From Lysobacter sp. (GTDB lineage Bacteria; Pseudomonadota; Gammaproteobacteria; Xanthomonadales; Xanthomonadaceae): DNA of 64,000 nucleotides. The DNA is taken from contig DAHUXS010000013.1 in the NCBI GenBank assembly GCA_027306995.1, forward strand, positions 62,001 to 126,000, read 5' to 3'. Below the pieces are notes generated by a model. That model did not search any database. It worked only from the letters and a program-made list of their open reading frames with translations, and was not told where the DNA came from. Positions within the stretch are counted from its first letter, which is position 1; every line of letters begins with the position of its first letter. Positions 55,765 to 64,000 of the stretch are shown in pieces. Position numbers and translations under genes: made by a program.

Positions 55765-55793
55765 AGATTAGTTTCGCCATATATTTCTGTCAA
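55765..55793 (-). promoter_or_regulatory. Sigma-70 promoter of the GbsR-type regulator gene
   Basis: On the minus strand a perfect -35 TTGACA (55788-55793) is followed after exactly 17 bases by -10 TAATCT (55765-55770). The -10 lies 27 bases upstream of the regulator's ATG at 55737. Confidence 0.75.
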
Positions 55794-55811
55794 TACTGAA
55801 ATTACTGACAG
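55787..55811. promoter_or_regulatory. Inverted repeat operator between divergent genes
   Basis: CTGTCA (55787-55792) and TGACAG (55806-55811) form an inverted repeat, with the direct repeat TACTGA between and next to the right half. The left half covers the -35 box of the regulator promoter. It is a likely binding site for the adjacent GbsR-type protein; this is inferred from position. Confidence 0.55.
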
Positions 55812-55826
55812 TACAGGGGTGCGCTC

Positions 55827-56759
55827 ATGGAGGGTTGCGAACGCGGGAAGAGGCTGCGGGTATTGGTGCCCGGGGGCGCCGGCTTCATCGGTCGCCATGT
55901 GGTGGCCGCACTCGCCGCGCGTGGTTGCGACGTCGTGGTCGGCAGCCGCCATCCAGGCAAATACGCCAACGGCGTGGGCGCTGCTTCTGCCTGTCGCGCA
56001 TTGCGGATGGAACGGATGCTTCACGCCGGCGACTGGACCGAAGCGCTTGCCGGCATCGATGCGGTCGTCAACTGCGTCGGCATCCTGCGGCCGCGAGGGC
56101 ATGAAACCTATGACCGCGTGCACCACCTGGCGCCGGCGGCGCTTGCAGCAGCATGCCGCGAACGCGGGTTGCGGTTGGTGCACGTCTCCGCGCTGGGCTA
56201 CGACGACAGGTTGCGCAGCCGCTTCCTGCGCTCCAAGCACGATGGCGAGAACGCCTTGCGCGCCAGTGGCGCCGACTGGCACATCGTGCGGCCATCGCTG
56301 CTCGATGGCGACGGCGGCCATGGCGGCGCAAAATGGATCAGGCGCGTCGCGCACTGGCCCGTGCATCCGTTGCCGCGCGCGGCGCGCGGCAGGATCGCGG
56401 TGCTGGACGCCGGCGACCTTGGCGAGGCCATTGCAACCCTGGTGCTGCAAGGCGCCGACGTACGCGAGCACGACCTCGGTGGCAACGACTTGCGCACGAT
56501 CGGCGAGCATCTCGCCGCGATGCGCGCGTTGCACCATGCCCGGCCGGCATGGCGGCTACCGATCCCGGACTGGCTGACGTGGCTCACCGCGCACGCTTGC
56601 GACCTGTTGCATGCCACTCCGTTTTCCTACGGGCACTGGGAGCTCCTGCAACGCGACAACTGCCCGCGCGTCAATCGCCTGCCGAGCCTTCTCGGCCGCA
56701 CGCCGCGTGCGGTTGGCACAATGCCGGAACACGGAACCATCAGCGAGGCCGTCGCATGA
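55827..56759 (+). CDS. NDUFA9-like atypical SDR, NAD(P)-binding protein
   Basis: A 310-residue atypical short-chain dehydrogenase fold with the cofactor motif VLVPGGAGFIGRHVVAALAA, VVNCVGILRPRGHETYDRV, VHVSALGYDD and RSKHDGENALRASGADWHIV, like complex I NDUFA9-related proteins. The usual catalytic Y-x-x-x-K is not in its classical form (RSKHDGE lies in its place), so it may bind rather than reduce. Its stop overlaps the ndh start as ATGA. Together they suggest a role near respiratory NADH oxidation. Confidence 0.85.
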   Translation: MEGCERGKRLRVLVPGGAGFIGRHVVAALAARGCDVVVGSRHPGKYANGVGAASACRALRMERMLHAGDWTEALAGIDAVVNCVGILRPRGHETYDRVHHLAPAALAAACRERGLRLVHVSALGYDDRLRSRFLRSKHDGENALRASGADWHIVRPSLLDGDGGHGGAKWIRRVAHWPVHPLPRAARGRIAVLDAGDLGEAIATLVLQGADVREHDLGGNDLRTIGEHLAAMRALHHARPAWRLPIPDWLTWLTAHACDLLHATPFSYGHWELLQRDNCPRVNRLPSLLGRTPRAVGTMPEHGTISEAVA

Positions 56760-58045
56760 AGCTGTCGCAAAACGACAGACACGCAATACCCCACATCGTC
56801 ATCATCGGCGGCGGCTTCGCCGGACTGTGGGCGACCCGGGCGCTGGCGAACGCGCCCGTGCGCATCACCCTGGTCGATCGCCACAACCACCACCTGTTCC
56901 AGCCACTGCTTTACCAGGTCGCGACCGCGGGACTGTCGGCGCCCGATATCGCCGCGCCATTACGCCATATCCTGCGTCGGCAGAAGAACGTCGAAGTGCG
57001 GATGGCGACGGTGACCGCCATCGATGCCGACGCCAAAAACGTCACGCTGGACGATGGCACGACGCTCGATTTCGACGACCTGCTGCTCGCCAGCGGCGCG
57101 ACGCATGCCTATTTCGGCAACGACCAATGGGCGGAACATGCGCCCGGCCTGAAAACGCTGGACGACGCGCTCGAGCTGCGGCGCGAATTGCTGTTCGCGT
57201 TCGAACGCGCGGAAGCCGCGACCGATCCCGCGGAACGCGAAGCATGGCTGAGCTTCGCCATCGTCGGCGGCGGACCGACCGGCGTGGAACTGGCCGGCAC
57301 GCTGGCGGAAATCGCACGAGAGACGCTGAAAGACGAGTTCCGCAACATCGATCCCTCGCAGGCACGCGTGCGCCTGATCGAAGCCGGCCCACGGGTTCTG
57401 TCCGCGTTTCCGGAAACGTTGTCGGAGAAAGCGCGCACGCAACTGGAACGCCTCGGCGTCGAGGTCACGCTTGGCACGCCGGTGAAGGACATCAATGCCG
57501 ATGGTTACCGGCTGGGCGACAGTTTCGTTCCGGCGAAGACCGTGGTGTGGGCTGCCGGCGTCGCGGCATCGCCCCTGGGCGCGATGCTTGGGGTGCCGCT
57601 GGATCGCGCCGGCCGCGTGCAGGTGGAACCCGACCTGTCGATCCCCGGCCATCCCGACATCTTCGTCGCCGGCGACCTTGCTGCATTGATGCAGGCGAAC
57701 GGAAAGCCGGTGCCCGGCGTGGCTCCGGCGGCCAAGCAGATGGGTCGCCTGGTCGCACGCAACATCCGCGCACGCTTGAGCGGCGCCACCACCACCCCAT
57801 TCGTCTACAAGGATTACGGCAACCTCGCCACCATCGGTCGCATGGCCGCGGTGGTGGATCTCGGCAAGCTGCGCTTCTCCGGCATCCTGGCATGGTGGTT
57901 CTGGCTGGTGATGCACGTGTTCTTCCTGATCGGTTTCCGCAACCGCCTGGTCGTGCTGCTCAACTGGTGCTGGGCGTACTGGAGCTACCAGCGCGCGGCG
58001 CGGATCATCCTCGGCGAAAACCACGATTCGCCGAGCGCGGACTGA
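56756..58045 (+). CDS. ndh: Type II NADH dehydrogenase
   Basis: A 429-residue membrane-associated flavoprotein that passes electrons from NADH to quinone without pumping protons. It has the FAD motif IVIIGGGFAGLWATRAL, the NAD motif FAIVGGGPTGVELAGTLAEI and the flavin motif IFVAGDLAAL. A C-terminal amphipathic/hydrophobic part (FSGILAWWFWLVMHVFFLIG) anchors it in the inner membrane. It is coupled by ATGA overlap to the NDUFA9-like gene and followed by the TRIC gene after 7 bases; control by the divergent GbsR-type regulator is likely. Confidence 0.93.
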   Translation: MKLSQNDRHAIPHIVIIGGGFAGLWATRALANAPVRITLVDRHNHHLFQPLLYQVATAGLSAPDIAAPLRHILRRQKNVEVRMATVTAIDADAKNVTLDDGTTLDFDDLLLASGATHAYFGNDQWAEHAPGLKTLDDALELRRELLFAFERAEAATDPAEREAWLSFAIVGGGPTGVELAGTLAEIARETLKDEFRNIDPSQARVRLIEAGPRVLSAFPETLSEKARTQLERLGVEVTLGTPVKDINADGYRLGDSFVPAKTVVWAAGVAASPLGAMLGVPLDRAGRVQVEPDLSIPGHPDIFVAGDLAALMQANGKPVPGVAPAAKQMGRLVARNIRARLSGATTTPFVYKDYGNLATIGRMAAVVDLGKLRFSGILAWWFWLVMHVFFLIGFRNRLVVLLNWCWAYWSYQRAARIILGENHDSPSAD

Positions 58046-58052
58046 GGCGGCC

Positions 58053-58667
58053 ATGGCGACCCTCCTGCTCGCTTTCGACCTGATCGGCACGTTCGTGTTC
58101 GCGCTCAGCGGCGGCACCCTGGCGGTGCGCAAGCGACTCGACCTGTTCGGCGTGCTGGTGCTGTCCTGCGTCGCGGCGGTCTCCGGCGGCATCGTCCGCG
58201 ATGTCCTGATCGGCGCCCACCCGCCGGCGTCGCTGGCGGATTGGCGCTACTTGGTGACGGCGATGGCGGCCGGACTGGTCACCTTCCGCTGGTCCGTGCT
58301 CATCGAGCGCATGAACAATCCGGTGCAACTGTTCGACGCCGCCGGTCTTGCCTTGTTCGCGGTGCTCGGCACTGCCAAGGCGCTGGCGTTCGGGCTCACG
58401 CCGTTCGCGGCGACGCTGCTTGGGATGGTGACCGGCATCGGCGGCGGCATCGCCCGCGACGTGCTGGTCGCGCGCACGCCGGTGGTGCTGCAGGCCGAGC
58501 TCTATGCGATCGCCGCGCTGGCGGGTGGCGGCGTGGTGGCGCTGGCCTCGGCCCTGCACCAGCCCCAAGTCCCGGCGATGGTGGCCGGCGCGCTGGCCTG
58601 CTTCGGCCTGCGCTACATGGCCCTGCGCCACGGCTGGCAATTGCCGGTGGCGTGGCCGCGCGAATAG
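58053..58667 (+). CDS. TRIC/UPF0126 family membrane protein
   Basis: A 204-residue inner-membrane protein with seven hydrophobic segments in two related halves, each with a glycine-rich turn (AVSGGIVRDVLIGAHPP and GIGGGIARDVLVARTPV). This is the signature of the bacterial TRIC-type cation channels formerly called UPF0126/YicG. GAGGCGG lies ahead of the ATG. It closes the NDUFA9-like/ndh/TRIC run and ends at a strong terminator. Confidence 0.92.
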   Translation: MATLLLAFDLIGTFVFALSGGTLAVRKRLDLFGVLVLSCVAAVSGGIVRDVLIGAHPPASLADWRYLVTAMAAGLVTFRWSVLIERMNNPVQLFDAAGLALFAVLGTAKALAFGLTPFAATLLGMVTGIGGGIARDVLVARTPVVLQAELYAIAALAGGGVVALASALHQPQVPAMVAGALACFGLRYMALRHGWQLPVAWPRE

Positions 58668-58684
58668 CACGCGCTGCAAACGCA

Positions 58685-58710
58685 AACGGCCCGGATCGCT
58701 CCGGGCCGTT
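58685..58710. terminator. Terminator-type hairpin, TRIC gene / rpoH
   Basis: AACGGCCCGGA / TCCGGGCCGTT forms a perfect 11-bp stem with loop TCGC, between the convergent TRIC and rpoH genes. Only a short A or T stretch flanks it, but it can serve both directions. Confidence 0.75.
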
Positions 58711-58736
58711 CGATGTTGCTTCGATCGCGTTGCCGA

Positions 58737-59627
58737 TTAAGCCGCGAACAACGCCTTCATCTTCTTCATCGCGTTCGCCTCGATCTGGCGGATGCGTTCG
58801 GCGCTGACGCCGTATTCGTCGGCCAGTTCCTGCAAGGTCACCTTGCTGTCGGCATCGAGCCAGCGGCGCTTGATGATGTCGCGCGAACGCGCATCCAGAT
58901 CGGCCAGGCCATCGCGCAACAGCGCCAGCTGGTGATCTTCGCTGTCGGCGCGCTCATAAGCCTGCGACGGGTCTTCGTCATCGGCCCGCAGATAGGCGGC
59001 CGGCGACGGCGGCGCGTGCTCGTCGTCCTCGTCGGACGACATGTCGAAGCCGATGTCGCGTCCGGACAGGCGCGCTTCCATCTCCAGCACTTCGCTTTCC
59101 GGCACGTTGAGGTCGCGGGCGACGGCCTTGACCTCGTCGGCGTTCATCCAGCCCAGCCGCGTCCGCGACTTGCGCAGGTTGAAGAACAACTTGCGCTGCG
59201 CCTTGGTGGTCGCGACCTTGACGATGCGCCAGTTCTTGAGGATGAACTCGTGCATCTCGGCACGGATCCAGTGCACCGCGAAGCTGACCAGGCGCACGCC
59301 GACGTCGGGGTCGAAGCGCTTGATCGCCTTCATCAGGCCGATGTTGCCTTCCTGGATCAGGTCGCCGAGCTGCAGGCCGTAGCCGTTGTAGCCACGGGCC
59401 ACATGCACCACGAAGCGCAGGTGGGCGAGGATCAATTCCTGGGCGGCGGTCAGGTCGTTGTTGTCGCGAAGGCGGGCGGCAAGCGCGCGCTCGTCGTCGG
59501 CGCTGAGCATCGGAACCTGATGCACGGCGGAAATGTACGCGTCTAGGGAGCCCAGGGGGCTGGGCAGCGTGAGCGCGGTGCTCGTTGCGCGAGTGACCGG
59601 CACCCGCGTGGGGGTCATTGCAGTCAT
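58737..59627 (-). CDS. rpoH: Heat-shock sigma factor (sigma-32)
   Basis: The 296-residue sigma factor has region 2 ([20 protein letters not shown], then [20 protein letters not shown]), the RpoH box [14 protein letters not shown] that sets sigma-32 apart, and region 4.2 ([20 protein letters not shown]). It directs heat-shock gene transcription. Next to it are TRIC (convergent) and the DUF3761 gene (divergent), not the ftsEX genes seen in E. coli. The first ten residues are variable, and an ATG at 59618 is also possible. Confidence 0.96.
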   Translation of the reverse strand: MTAMTPTRVPVTRATSTALTLPSPLGSLDAYISAVHQVPMLSADDERALAARLRDNNDLTAAQELILAHLRFVVHVARGYNGYGLQLGDLIQEGNIGLMKAIKRFDPDVGVRLVSFAVHWIRAEMHEFILKNWRIVKVATTKAQRKLFFNLRKSRTRLGWMNADEVKAVARDLNVPESEVLEMEARLSGRDIGFDMSSDEDDEHAPPSPAAYLRADDEDPSQAYERADSEDHQLALLRDGLADLDARSRDIIKRRWLDADSKVTLQELADEYGVSAERIRQIEANAMKKMKALFAA

Positions 59628-59836
59628 GGGCGAATCTTAGCAGTCCGGTGTGATGAGTGCCAAACGACCATACGGTCCCGTTTTCAGGCGTTCAGGAACG
59701 GGAAACCCCGGACTCCAGCCACCTGCATTTCCTTATGGGGACGACATGGACAAGTTGCAATGGTGACGAAAGGTCCCCTGCACATCGCTGGCGTAGCTTG
59801 ACCCTGCCTCAACCCCTCAACCTTTCGGAGACGTGC

Positions 59837-60538
59837 ATGAAGCACCCGATCCTGTTGTCCCTGATGTCGCTCGCGCTGTCGGCCGCCGTGCCGGCCATGG
59901 CCCAGACCGCCGCCCCGGCCGGTTCCACCGGCCAGTGCAAGGACGGCAGCTACACCTCCGCCAGCTTCAAGATGGGCGCCTGCCGCGGCCACAAGGGCGT
60001 CCAGTCCTGGTTCGGCTCGACCGAAGCCAAGCCCGCGAAGGCAGCCAAGTCCACGACCGCGGCGGCGAAACCCGCCGCTGCGCCTGCCCCGGCTGCGGCA
60101 TCCGCCACGCCCACCGCCGGCGCCACCGGCCTGTGCAAGGACGGCACCTAGACCAACGCCTCGTCCAAGTCCGGCGCCTGCCGCGGCCACAAGGGCGTGC
60201 AGGCGTGGTACGGCGGCACGGCCACCGCCGCCAAGCCCGCGGCGGCGCCGGCACCCGCTCCCGCTGCGGCCCCGGCACGTCCTGCGCCGACCGCGACGAC
60301 TGCTCCGGCGCCCGCTCCGGCCCCGGCAGCGCGCGCACCGCGTGCCATGCCGACCCCGGGCCCGGTTGCGGCCGGCGGCGGCAACGGCCAGGTCTGGGTC
60401 AACATGAAGGACAAGGTCTATCACTGCCAGGGCGATCGCTGGTACGGCACCACCAAGAGCGGTCAGTACATGAGCGAGAGCGCCGCGGTCGCTGCCGGTG
60501 CCCGCGCATCGCGCGGCAAGGCCTGCGGCACGAAGTAA
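59837..60538 (+). pseudogene. Exported DUF3761-type protein gene with one in-frame TAG
   Basis: A 234-codon frame with a signal peptide ([14 protein letters not shown]), a first DUF3761 repeat ([20 protein letters not shown]), an Ala/Pro linker, a second repeat, a longer Ala/Pro linker and a C-terminal domain (QVWVNMKDKVYHCQGDRWYG, then GQYMSESAAVAAGARA). The only break is TAG at 60149-60151: the second repeat reads CKDGT-stop-TNASSKSGACRGHK, where the first has [11 protein letters not shown] Tyr codon TAC or TAT has thus become TAG. The frame and domain stay intact afterwards to TAA at 60538. It could be a recent mutation, a base error, or a site of readthrough. If the stop holds, a 104-residue one-repeat protein is made. 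Confidence 0.85.
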
Positions 60539-60560
60539 GTCCTCGCATCACGGCAAAACA

Positions 60561-60589
60561 AAAACGCGGCCCATGGCCGCGTTTTTTTG
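60561..60589 (+). terminator. Rho-independent terminator after DUF3761 gene
   Basis: The stem CGCGGCC / GGCCGCG (60566-60582) with loop CAT is preceded by five A and followed by seven T. It can end the DUF3761 transcript and, with its A-run, the pga operon on the other strand. Confidence 0.9.
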
Positions 60590-60612
60590 TCTCGCAAAGT
60601 TGTTGCCGAAGA

Positions 60613-61068
60613 TCAAGCTTTGCGTTCGATCGAACTGACCGCGCCATCGTCGTCGTGGTGCACCACGCAGATGCGGCTGTCGCGACCGTCCTGCAATTCC
60701 TGGCGCGGCACCTGCAGGCGGCGCGCTTCTTCTTCCAGCGTCTCCGTCACCGGTATGGCAGCAGGTTTCCGGTTGGGAATCAGGCTCCACAACAACAGCA
60801 GCGCACAGGTGCCGAATACCAGCAGCGCCGAATGCGTCAGCGATACCGGGGTGATGGTGTCGATCGCTTCCTGTGCGGCTAGGTCCCAGTCCACGTGCAG
60901 GCGATGCGCTTCGCGCAGGGAACGGAAAGCGACGCGGAACGCCGGGATCCACAGCAGGATCCAGCCGATCCATACGAGCAGCGTCGCGCCATCCGACACC
61001 AGCCGGCGCCCGCGTCCGAGTTCGCCGCGGGCATTGATGATCGGCGGCTTGGAACGCGGCTCAGCCAT
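60613..61068 (-). CDS. pgaD: PgaD/HmsS-type poly-N-acetylglucosamine synthesis protein
   Basis: A 151-residue membrane protein with two hydrophobic segments (LLVWIGWILLWIPAFRVAF and LLVFGTCALLLLWSLI), matching PgaD/HmsS, which helps the PgaC synthase in making poly-beta-1,6-N-acetylglucosamine. The ATG at 61068 has GGAGG 8 bases ahead; a GTG upstream at 61083 is less likely. Its start overlaps the pgaC stop by 8 bases. It is the last gene of the pgaBCD run. Confidence 0.88.
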   Translation of the reverse strand: MAEPRSKPPIINARGELGRGRRLVSDGATLLVWIGWILLWIPAFRVAFRSLREAHRLHVDWDLAAQEAIDTITPVSLTHSALLVFGTCALLLLWSLIPNRKPAAIPVTETLEEEARRLQVPRQELQDGRDSRICVVHHDDDGAVSSIERKA

Positions 61069-62362
61069 GATCGCCGCCTCCACTCTTCATGTGGACGCCA
61101 CGATCGGGGCTGACCCAGCGCGCGCGCTTGCCCTCGCCCATCATCCACGCCTTGGGGAAGGCAACGACGGTGGCGGCGGTATTGATCAGCCAGAACATCA
61201 GCGGATACCACACCATCCAGTAGTAGTTGCGACCGAGGCCATGCTCGTAATGACTGTCCAGCCACTTGCTCACCGCGAACTGCAGCAGACAGGTGAACGC
61301 CAGGAACACGCTGCTGTACTGCGGGATCAACGGCGAACCGATGCCCGGGAACCAGTCGTCCGGCAGCACGTAGCCGAGCAGCCACACCACCACCATCGCC
61401 AGCATCACATAGGCCCACGTCAGGCTCAGCACCAGTTCCAGCAACAACGGCCACAGGCGGTTCTGGCTGGGATGCAGCACCACGTCGAGATTGCGACGCA
61501 ACACCTGCGCGCCACCGGTCGCCCAGCGAAGGCGCTGCTTCCACAGCCCCTTCAGTGTTTCCGGCATCAGGATCCACACCAGCGCATGCGGTTCGTAGCG
61601 CACGTCCCAGCCGCCGCGCTGCAGGCGCCAGGTGATGTCGATGTCCTCGGTCAGCGCATCGGGATTCCAGTAACCGACCTGGCGCACGGCCGAGCGACGG
61701 AACGCGGTGATCACGCCGGAGACGGTGAACAAGGCACCGAACACGCGTTGCGCGCGCTTGATCATGCCGACGATCGACGAGAATTCGCCGACCTGCACGC
61801 GCCCGAGCAGGGTCGAACGGTTGCGGATGCGCGGATTGCCGGTGACCGCGGCGACGCGCGGATTGTCGAAGTGGCGCACCATCCAGTAAGCCGCATGCGG
61901 ATCGAGCAAGGCATCGCCGTCGATGCAGATGAGGATGCGGTGTTTCGCCAGCAACGCGCCGGCCTGCAAGCCCATCGCCTTGCCCTGGTTGCGGGCGAGA
62001 TGCACCACGCGCAGGCGCGGATTGTCGGCAACCATGGCGTCGAGGATGGCGCCGGTGTCGTCCTTGCTGCCGTCGTTGATGGCGATGACTTCGAAGTCGG
62101 GATAGTCGAGCTTCAGCGCCTGCCCGATCGTCTCCGCCGCGTGCGGGCCTTCGTTGTAGCAGGGAATCAGCACGCTCACGCCGGGGGCGTCGGCGGGAAT
62201 CGGCGGGTGTTCGAACGACGGTTCGCGGCGCTCGATGCGCCAGTAGAACAGGATCGCCCCGAGCATCCACAGGTAGGACATGAACAACGGGTAGTAATAG
62301 ACGAATCCCTGCAGCGTCAGCCACGCCGTGGGCAGGAACGCCTGGAACGAACCCGGGATCAC
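61061..62362 (-). CDS. pgaC: Poly-beta-1,6-N-acetyl-D-glucosamine synthase
   Basis: A 433-residue inner-membrane family 2 glycosyltransferase that polymerises UDP-GlcNAc. The cytoplasmic GT domain has VSVLIPCYNEGPHAAETI, the metal-binding D-x-D in CIDGDALLDPHAAYWM, the TEDIDITWRLQRGGW acceptor motif and the processive Q-x-x-R-W motif QRLRWATGGAQV. Membrane segments lie at both ends. It overlaps pgaB by 4 bases and pgaD by 8. Confidence 0.95.
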   Translation of the reverse strand: MIPGSFQAFLPTAWLTLQGFVYYYPLFMSYLWMLGAILFYWRIERREPSFEHPPIPADAPGVSVLIPCYNEGPHAAETIGQALKLDYPDFEVIAINDGSKDDTGAILDAMVADNPRLRVVHLARNQGKAMGLQAGALLAKHRILICIDGDALLDPHAAYWMVRHFDNPRVAAVTGNPRIRNRSTLLGRVQVGEFSSIVGMIKRAQRVFGALFTVSGVITAFRRSAVRQVGYWNPDALTEDIDITWRLQRGGWDVRYEPHALVWILMPETLKGLWKQRLRWATGGAQVLRRNLDVVLHPSQNRLWPLLLELVLSLTWAYVMLAMVVVWLLGYVLPDDWFPGIGSPLIPQYSSVFLAFTCLLQFAVSKWLDSHYEHGLGRNYYWMVWYPLMFWLINTAATVVAFPKAWMMGEGKRARWVSPDRGVHMKSGGGDHG

Positions 62363-64000
62363 TGATCGTCCTCCTCGTCGTCCTGCGGGTTGAGCTTGCT
62401 GTCGAGAACCGGCTTCAGCAGCGCCGCATCGGGCACGTTGTTGAAGACGTTGTCGGGATAGTAGCCGACGTGCTTCACGCCCATTCCGTAGAGCATGCGG
62501 ATGGTGTCGGGGAGTTCGTTCGGCGGCAGCGGCGCGTCATTCTTGCGCCAGTCCACCGACTGCAGCTCGAACACGGTGTGGTTGATGCCGTGCGGCACCG
62601 CCTTCACCTTCGCCACCATCTCCTTGTAGAACTTCTGCGGATCTTCGGCCTGCTCCATGTAGGGCATGACCATGATCGCGGTGTAGTCGTAGCGCTGGAT
62701 CGACTTGCGCAGGTTCTGCGCGTACCAAGTCTCGGCCTCGGGGTTGAGCGCGACCTGCGCGTAGAGGTTGCGCGCGGTGAGCAGGCCCGGCTGTTCCGCG
62801 CGCACGGCGGCAGCCACGTCCACCGCGAAACCGTCGAGGAAGTCGGTCTTGCGCTCGCTCCACTTCAACAGCAGGGCGTGATCGCTGCGCAAAGTCGGCA
62901 GCGGTTGCGGCAGGCCCCAGGCGCGATACTGCTTCTTCGCCCAGGTGCTGCCGTCTTCGTAATCGGACAGGGTGACGTCGTCGTGGAAAAGGATGCCGTC
63001 GAACGTCGCCTGGCGGCCGAGGTCCTCGTAGATGTCCTTCACCCACTTACGCACGCGCGGCGAGAACGGCGTCAGTCGCGGATAGCCCATCGCCAGGTGG
63101 TTGGCCTTGTTCGGCAGCGTCACCACCACGTCCTTCGACACCGGATCGCTGGCCGGCGGCTGCCACGCCAACAGCGGCATCCACGCGAACACGCGCTTGA
63201 CCTGGGTGCGCGTCAGCAACTGCCAGGCGACGCGATTGAACAGGTCGGCGCGCATCGGCATGTGGCGGTTGGGGAAATACACCGCGTCGGCAGCGCCGTT
63301 GGCGTCGGGATCGGCGAAGGCCTGCAAGTAGACGATGTTGATGCCGAGGCGCTGCACGCGATCGAGCAGCTTGCCGAGGTTGGCTTCGGTCTGCTCGGGA
63401 TCCTTGTCGTAGATGTAGTCGAGGTCGATCTGCGCGACTTTGGCGGCGCGGCCCTGGTCGAGCACGTTGCGTTCGCGCACGTGCAACAGGTGGGACAGCA
63501 CTTCCGGCGTGGTGTCGCCCATCACCAGTTCGCGACGCAGCGCCGACAGCGGCGTCGACGCGCTGTTGGGACCATCGTCGAGGTTGAGGCCGAGCGGCAT
63601 GCCCGCCTGTTCGGCGATCTTGCTGACATCGGCGTTGTAGCGGCCATACGGCCACACCATCACGCGCGGCGCCTTGCCGAGATGCTTGCTGATGAGCGCG
63701 CGGTTGCGGGCGAAATCGCGGCGGATGCGCGCGCGGTATTCGTCCACCGTTTCATAGCGCTGCTGGTCGGGCACCCATTGCAGCGCGGTCGCCGCCGGCT
63801 GGCGGTTGCCCTGCGGATTGGCGAGGATGCCGCGATGGAGGTCGAAGCTGTGGCTGGCGACTTCGACCAGTCCGCTGTCCTGCATCTTCTTGAGTTCGCT
63901 CCACGCCATCAGCTCGTTGCGCGGCAGCGGGCGACCATCGAAATCGAAGTCCTTGCCTTCCGGCACTTCCAGCCAGTGGCCGACCAATGCGACCACCGCG
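62359..64000 (-). CDS. pgaB: PgaB/HmsF-type poly-GlcNAc deacetylase, N-terminal part beyond window
   Basis: Partly deacetylates and trims poly-GlcNAc so that it can be exported. The frame is open to the right edge, so the signal peptide and the first part of the deacetylase domain are outside. Visible deacetylase features are VEVASHSFDLHRG and VMVWPYGRYNADV. The C-terminal hydrolase-like domain follows (QIDLDYIYDKDPEQTEANLG, FDGILFHDDVTLSDYEDG). It ends 4 bases into pgaC. Its acidic tail (NPQDDEEDDQ) is variable. Confidence 0.92.
   Translation of the reverse strand, partial: AVVALVGHWLEVPEGKDFDFDGRPLPRNELMAWSELKKMQDSGLVEVASHSFDLHRGILANPQGNRQPAATALQWVPDQQRYETVDEYRARIRRDFARNRALISKHLGKAPRVMVWPYGRYNADVSKIAEQAGMPLGLNLDDGPNSASTPLSALRRELVMGDTTPEVLSHLLHVRERNVLDQGRAAKVAQIDLDYIYDKDPEQTEANLGKLLDRVQRLGINIVYLQAFADPDANGAADAVYFPNRHMPMRADLFNRVAWQLLTRTQVKRVFAWMPLLAWQPPASDPVSKDVVVTLPNKANHLAMGYPRLTPFSPRVRKWVKDIYEDLGRQATFDGILFHDDVTLSDYEDGSTWAKKQYRAWGLPQPLPTLRSDHALLLKWSERKTDFLDGFAVDVAAAVRAEQPGLLTARNLYAQVALNPEAETWYAQNLRKSIQRYDYTAIMVMPYMEQAEDPQKFYKEMVAKVKAVPHGINHTVFELQSVDWRKNDAPLPPNELPDTIRMLYGMGVKHVGYYPDNVFNNVPDAALLKPVLDSKLNPQDDEEDDQ

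Noticed and set aside
55768-55800. dif-like chromosome dimer resolution site
   Set aside because: Some similarity in TTTCGCCATAT-type sequence, but the second recombinase arm is not present, and the region is explained by promoter and operator.

Overview
The window is a GC-rich gammaproteobacterial chromosome segment, most consistent with the Lysobacter/Luteimonas/Xanthomonas group (Xanthomonadaceae). The reasons are the gene sets glnE, rpoD-dtd, rsmB-fmt-def, LysM-dprA-smg-topA-tsaC and gltBD, the GTAG-headed REP hairpins, and a probable XVIPCD-type secreted protein, a domain family known from bacteria-killing type IV secretion in this group. This assignment is inferred from gene content; no rRNA or species marker is present.

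Layout. 1-3417: start of glnE (its end lies left of the window), a VOC-fold protein and a DJ-1/PfpI protein. About 3450-14950: an accessory island, visibly poorer in GC than its surroundings in several stretches, ending at a P4-type integrase next to tRNA-Ile(CAT). The left half of the island carries the DarT/DarG toxin-antitoxin pair, which is known to act on single-stranded DNA and to block phage. A 609-residue protein of no recognised family lies downstream in the same direction. The right half carries a compact phage or satellite-like set: AlpA regulator, replication-like protein, KilA-N antirepressor, a 468-residue possible virion protein, and two unknown genes. No capsid, portal, terminase or lysis genes are visible.

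15038-33760: core genome. Ribokinase, rpoD, dtd, a lipid A-type acyltransferase with an overlapping glycosyltransferase, a large membrane glycosyltransferase, the translation-initiation set def-fmt-rsmB, then a LysM protein, dprA, smg, a pilin-like protein, a GYF-RDD membrane protein, topA, ohr and tsaC. 33884-39801: gltB-gltD (glutamate synthase). 39843-42050: two overlapping secreted DUF4124 proteins and the XVIPCD-like protein.

42054-64000: an SDR oxidoreductase with sppA, a MATE exporter, DUF3667, DUF4286 and DUF3106 proteins. Next comes priA, preceded by an inverted pair of perfect DnaA boxes, then a NarL-type two-component pair and transaldolase. A GbsR-type regulator is divergent from an NDUFA9-like/NDH-2/TRIC gene set. 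Then rpoH, a secreted-protein gene interrupted by one in-frame TAG, and the pgaB-pgaC-pgaD exopolysaccharide operon, whose pgaB runs off the right edge.

The best leads for something undescribed are the DarTG neighbourhood with its unknown large partner, the satellite-like replication cassette, the DnaA-box pair ahead of priA, and the amber-interrupted secreted protein.
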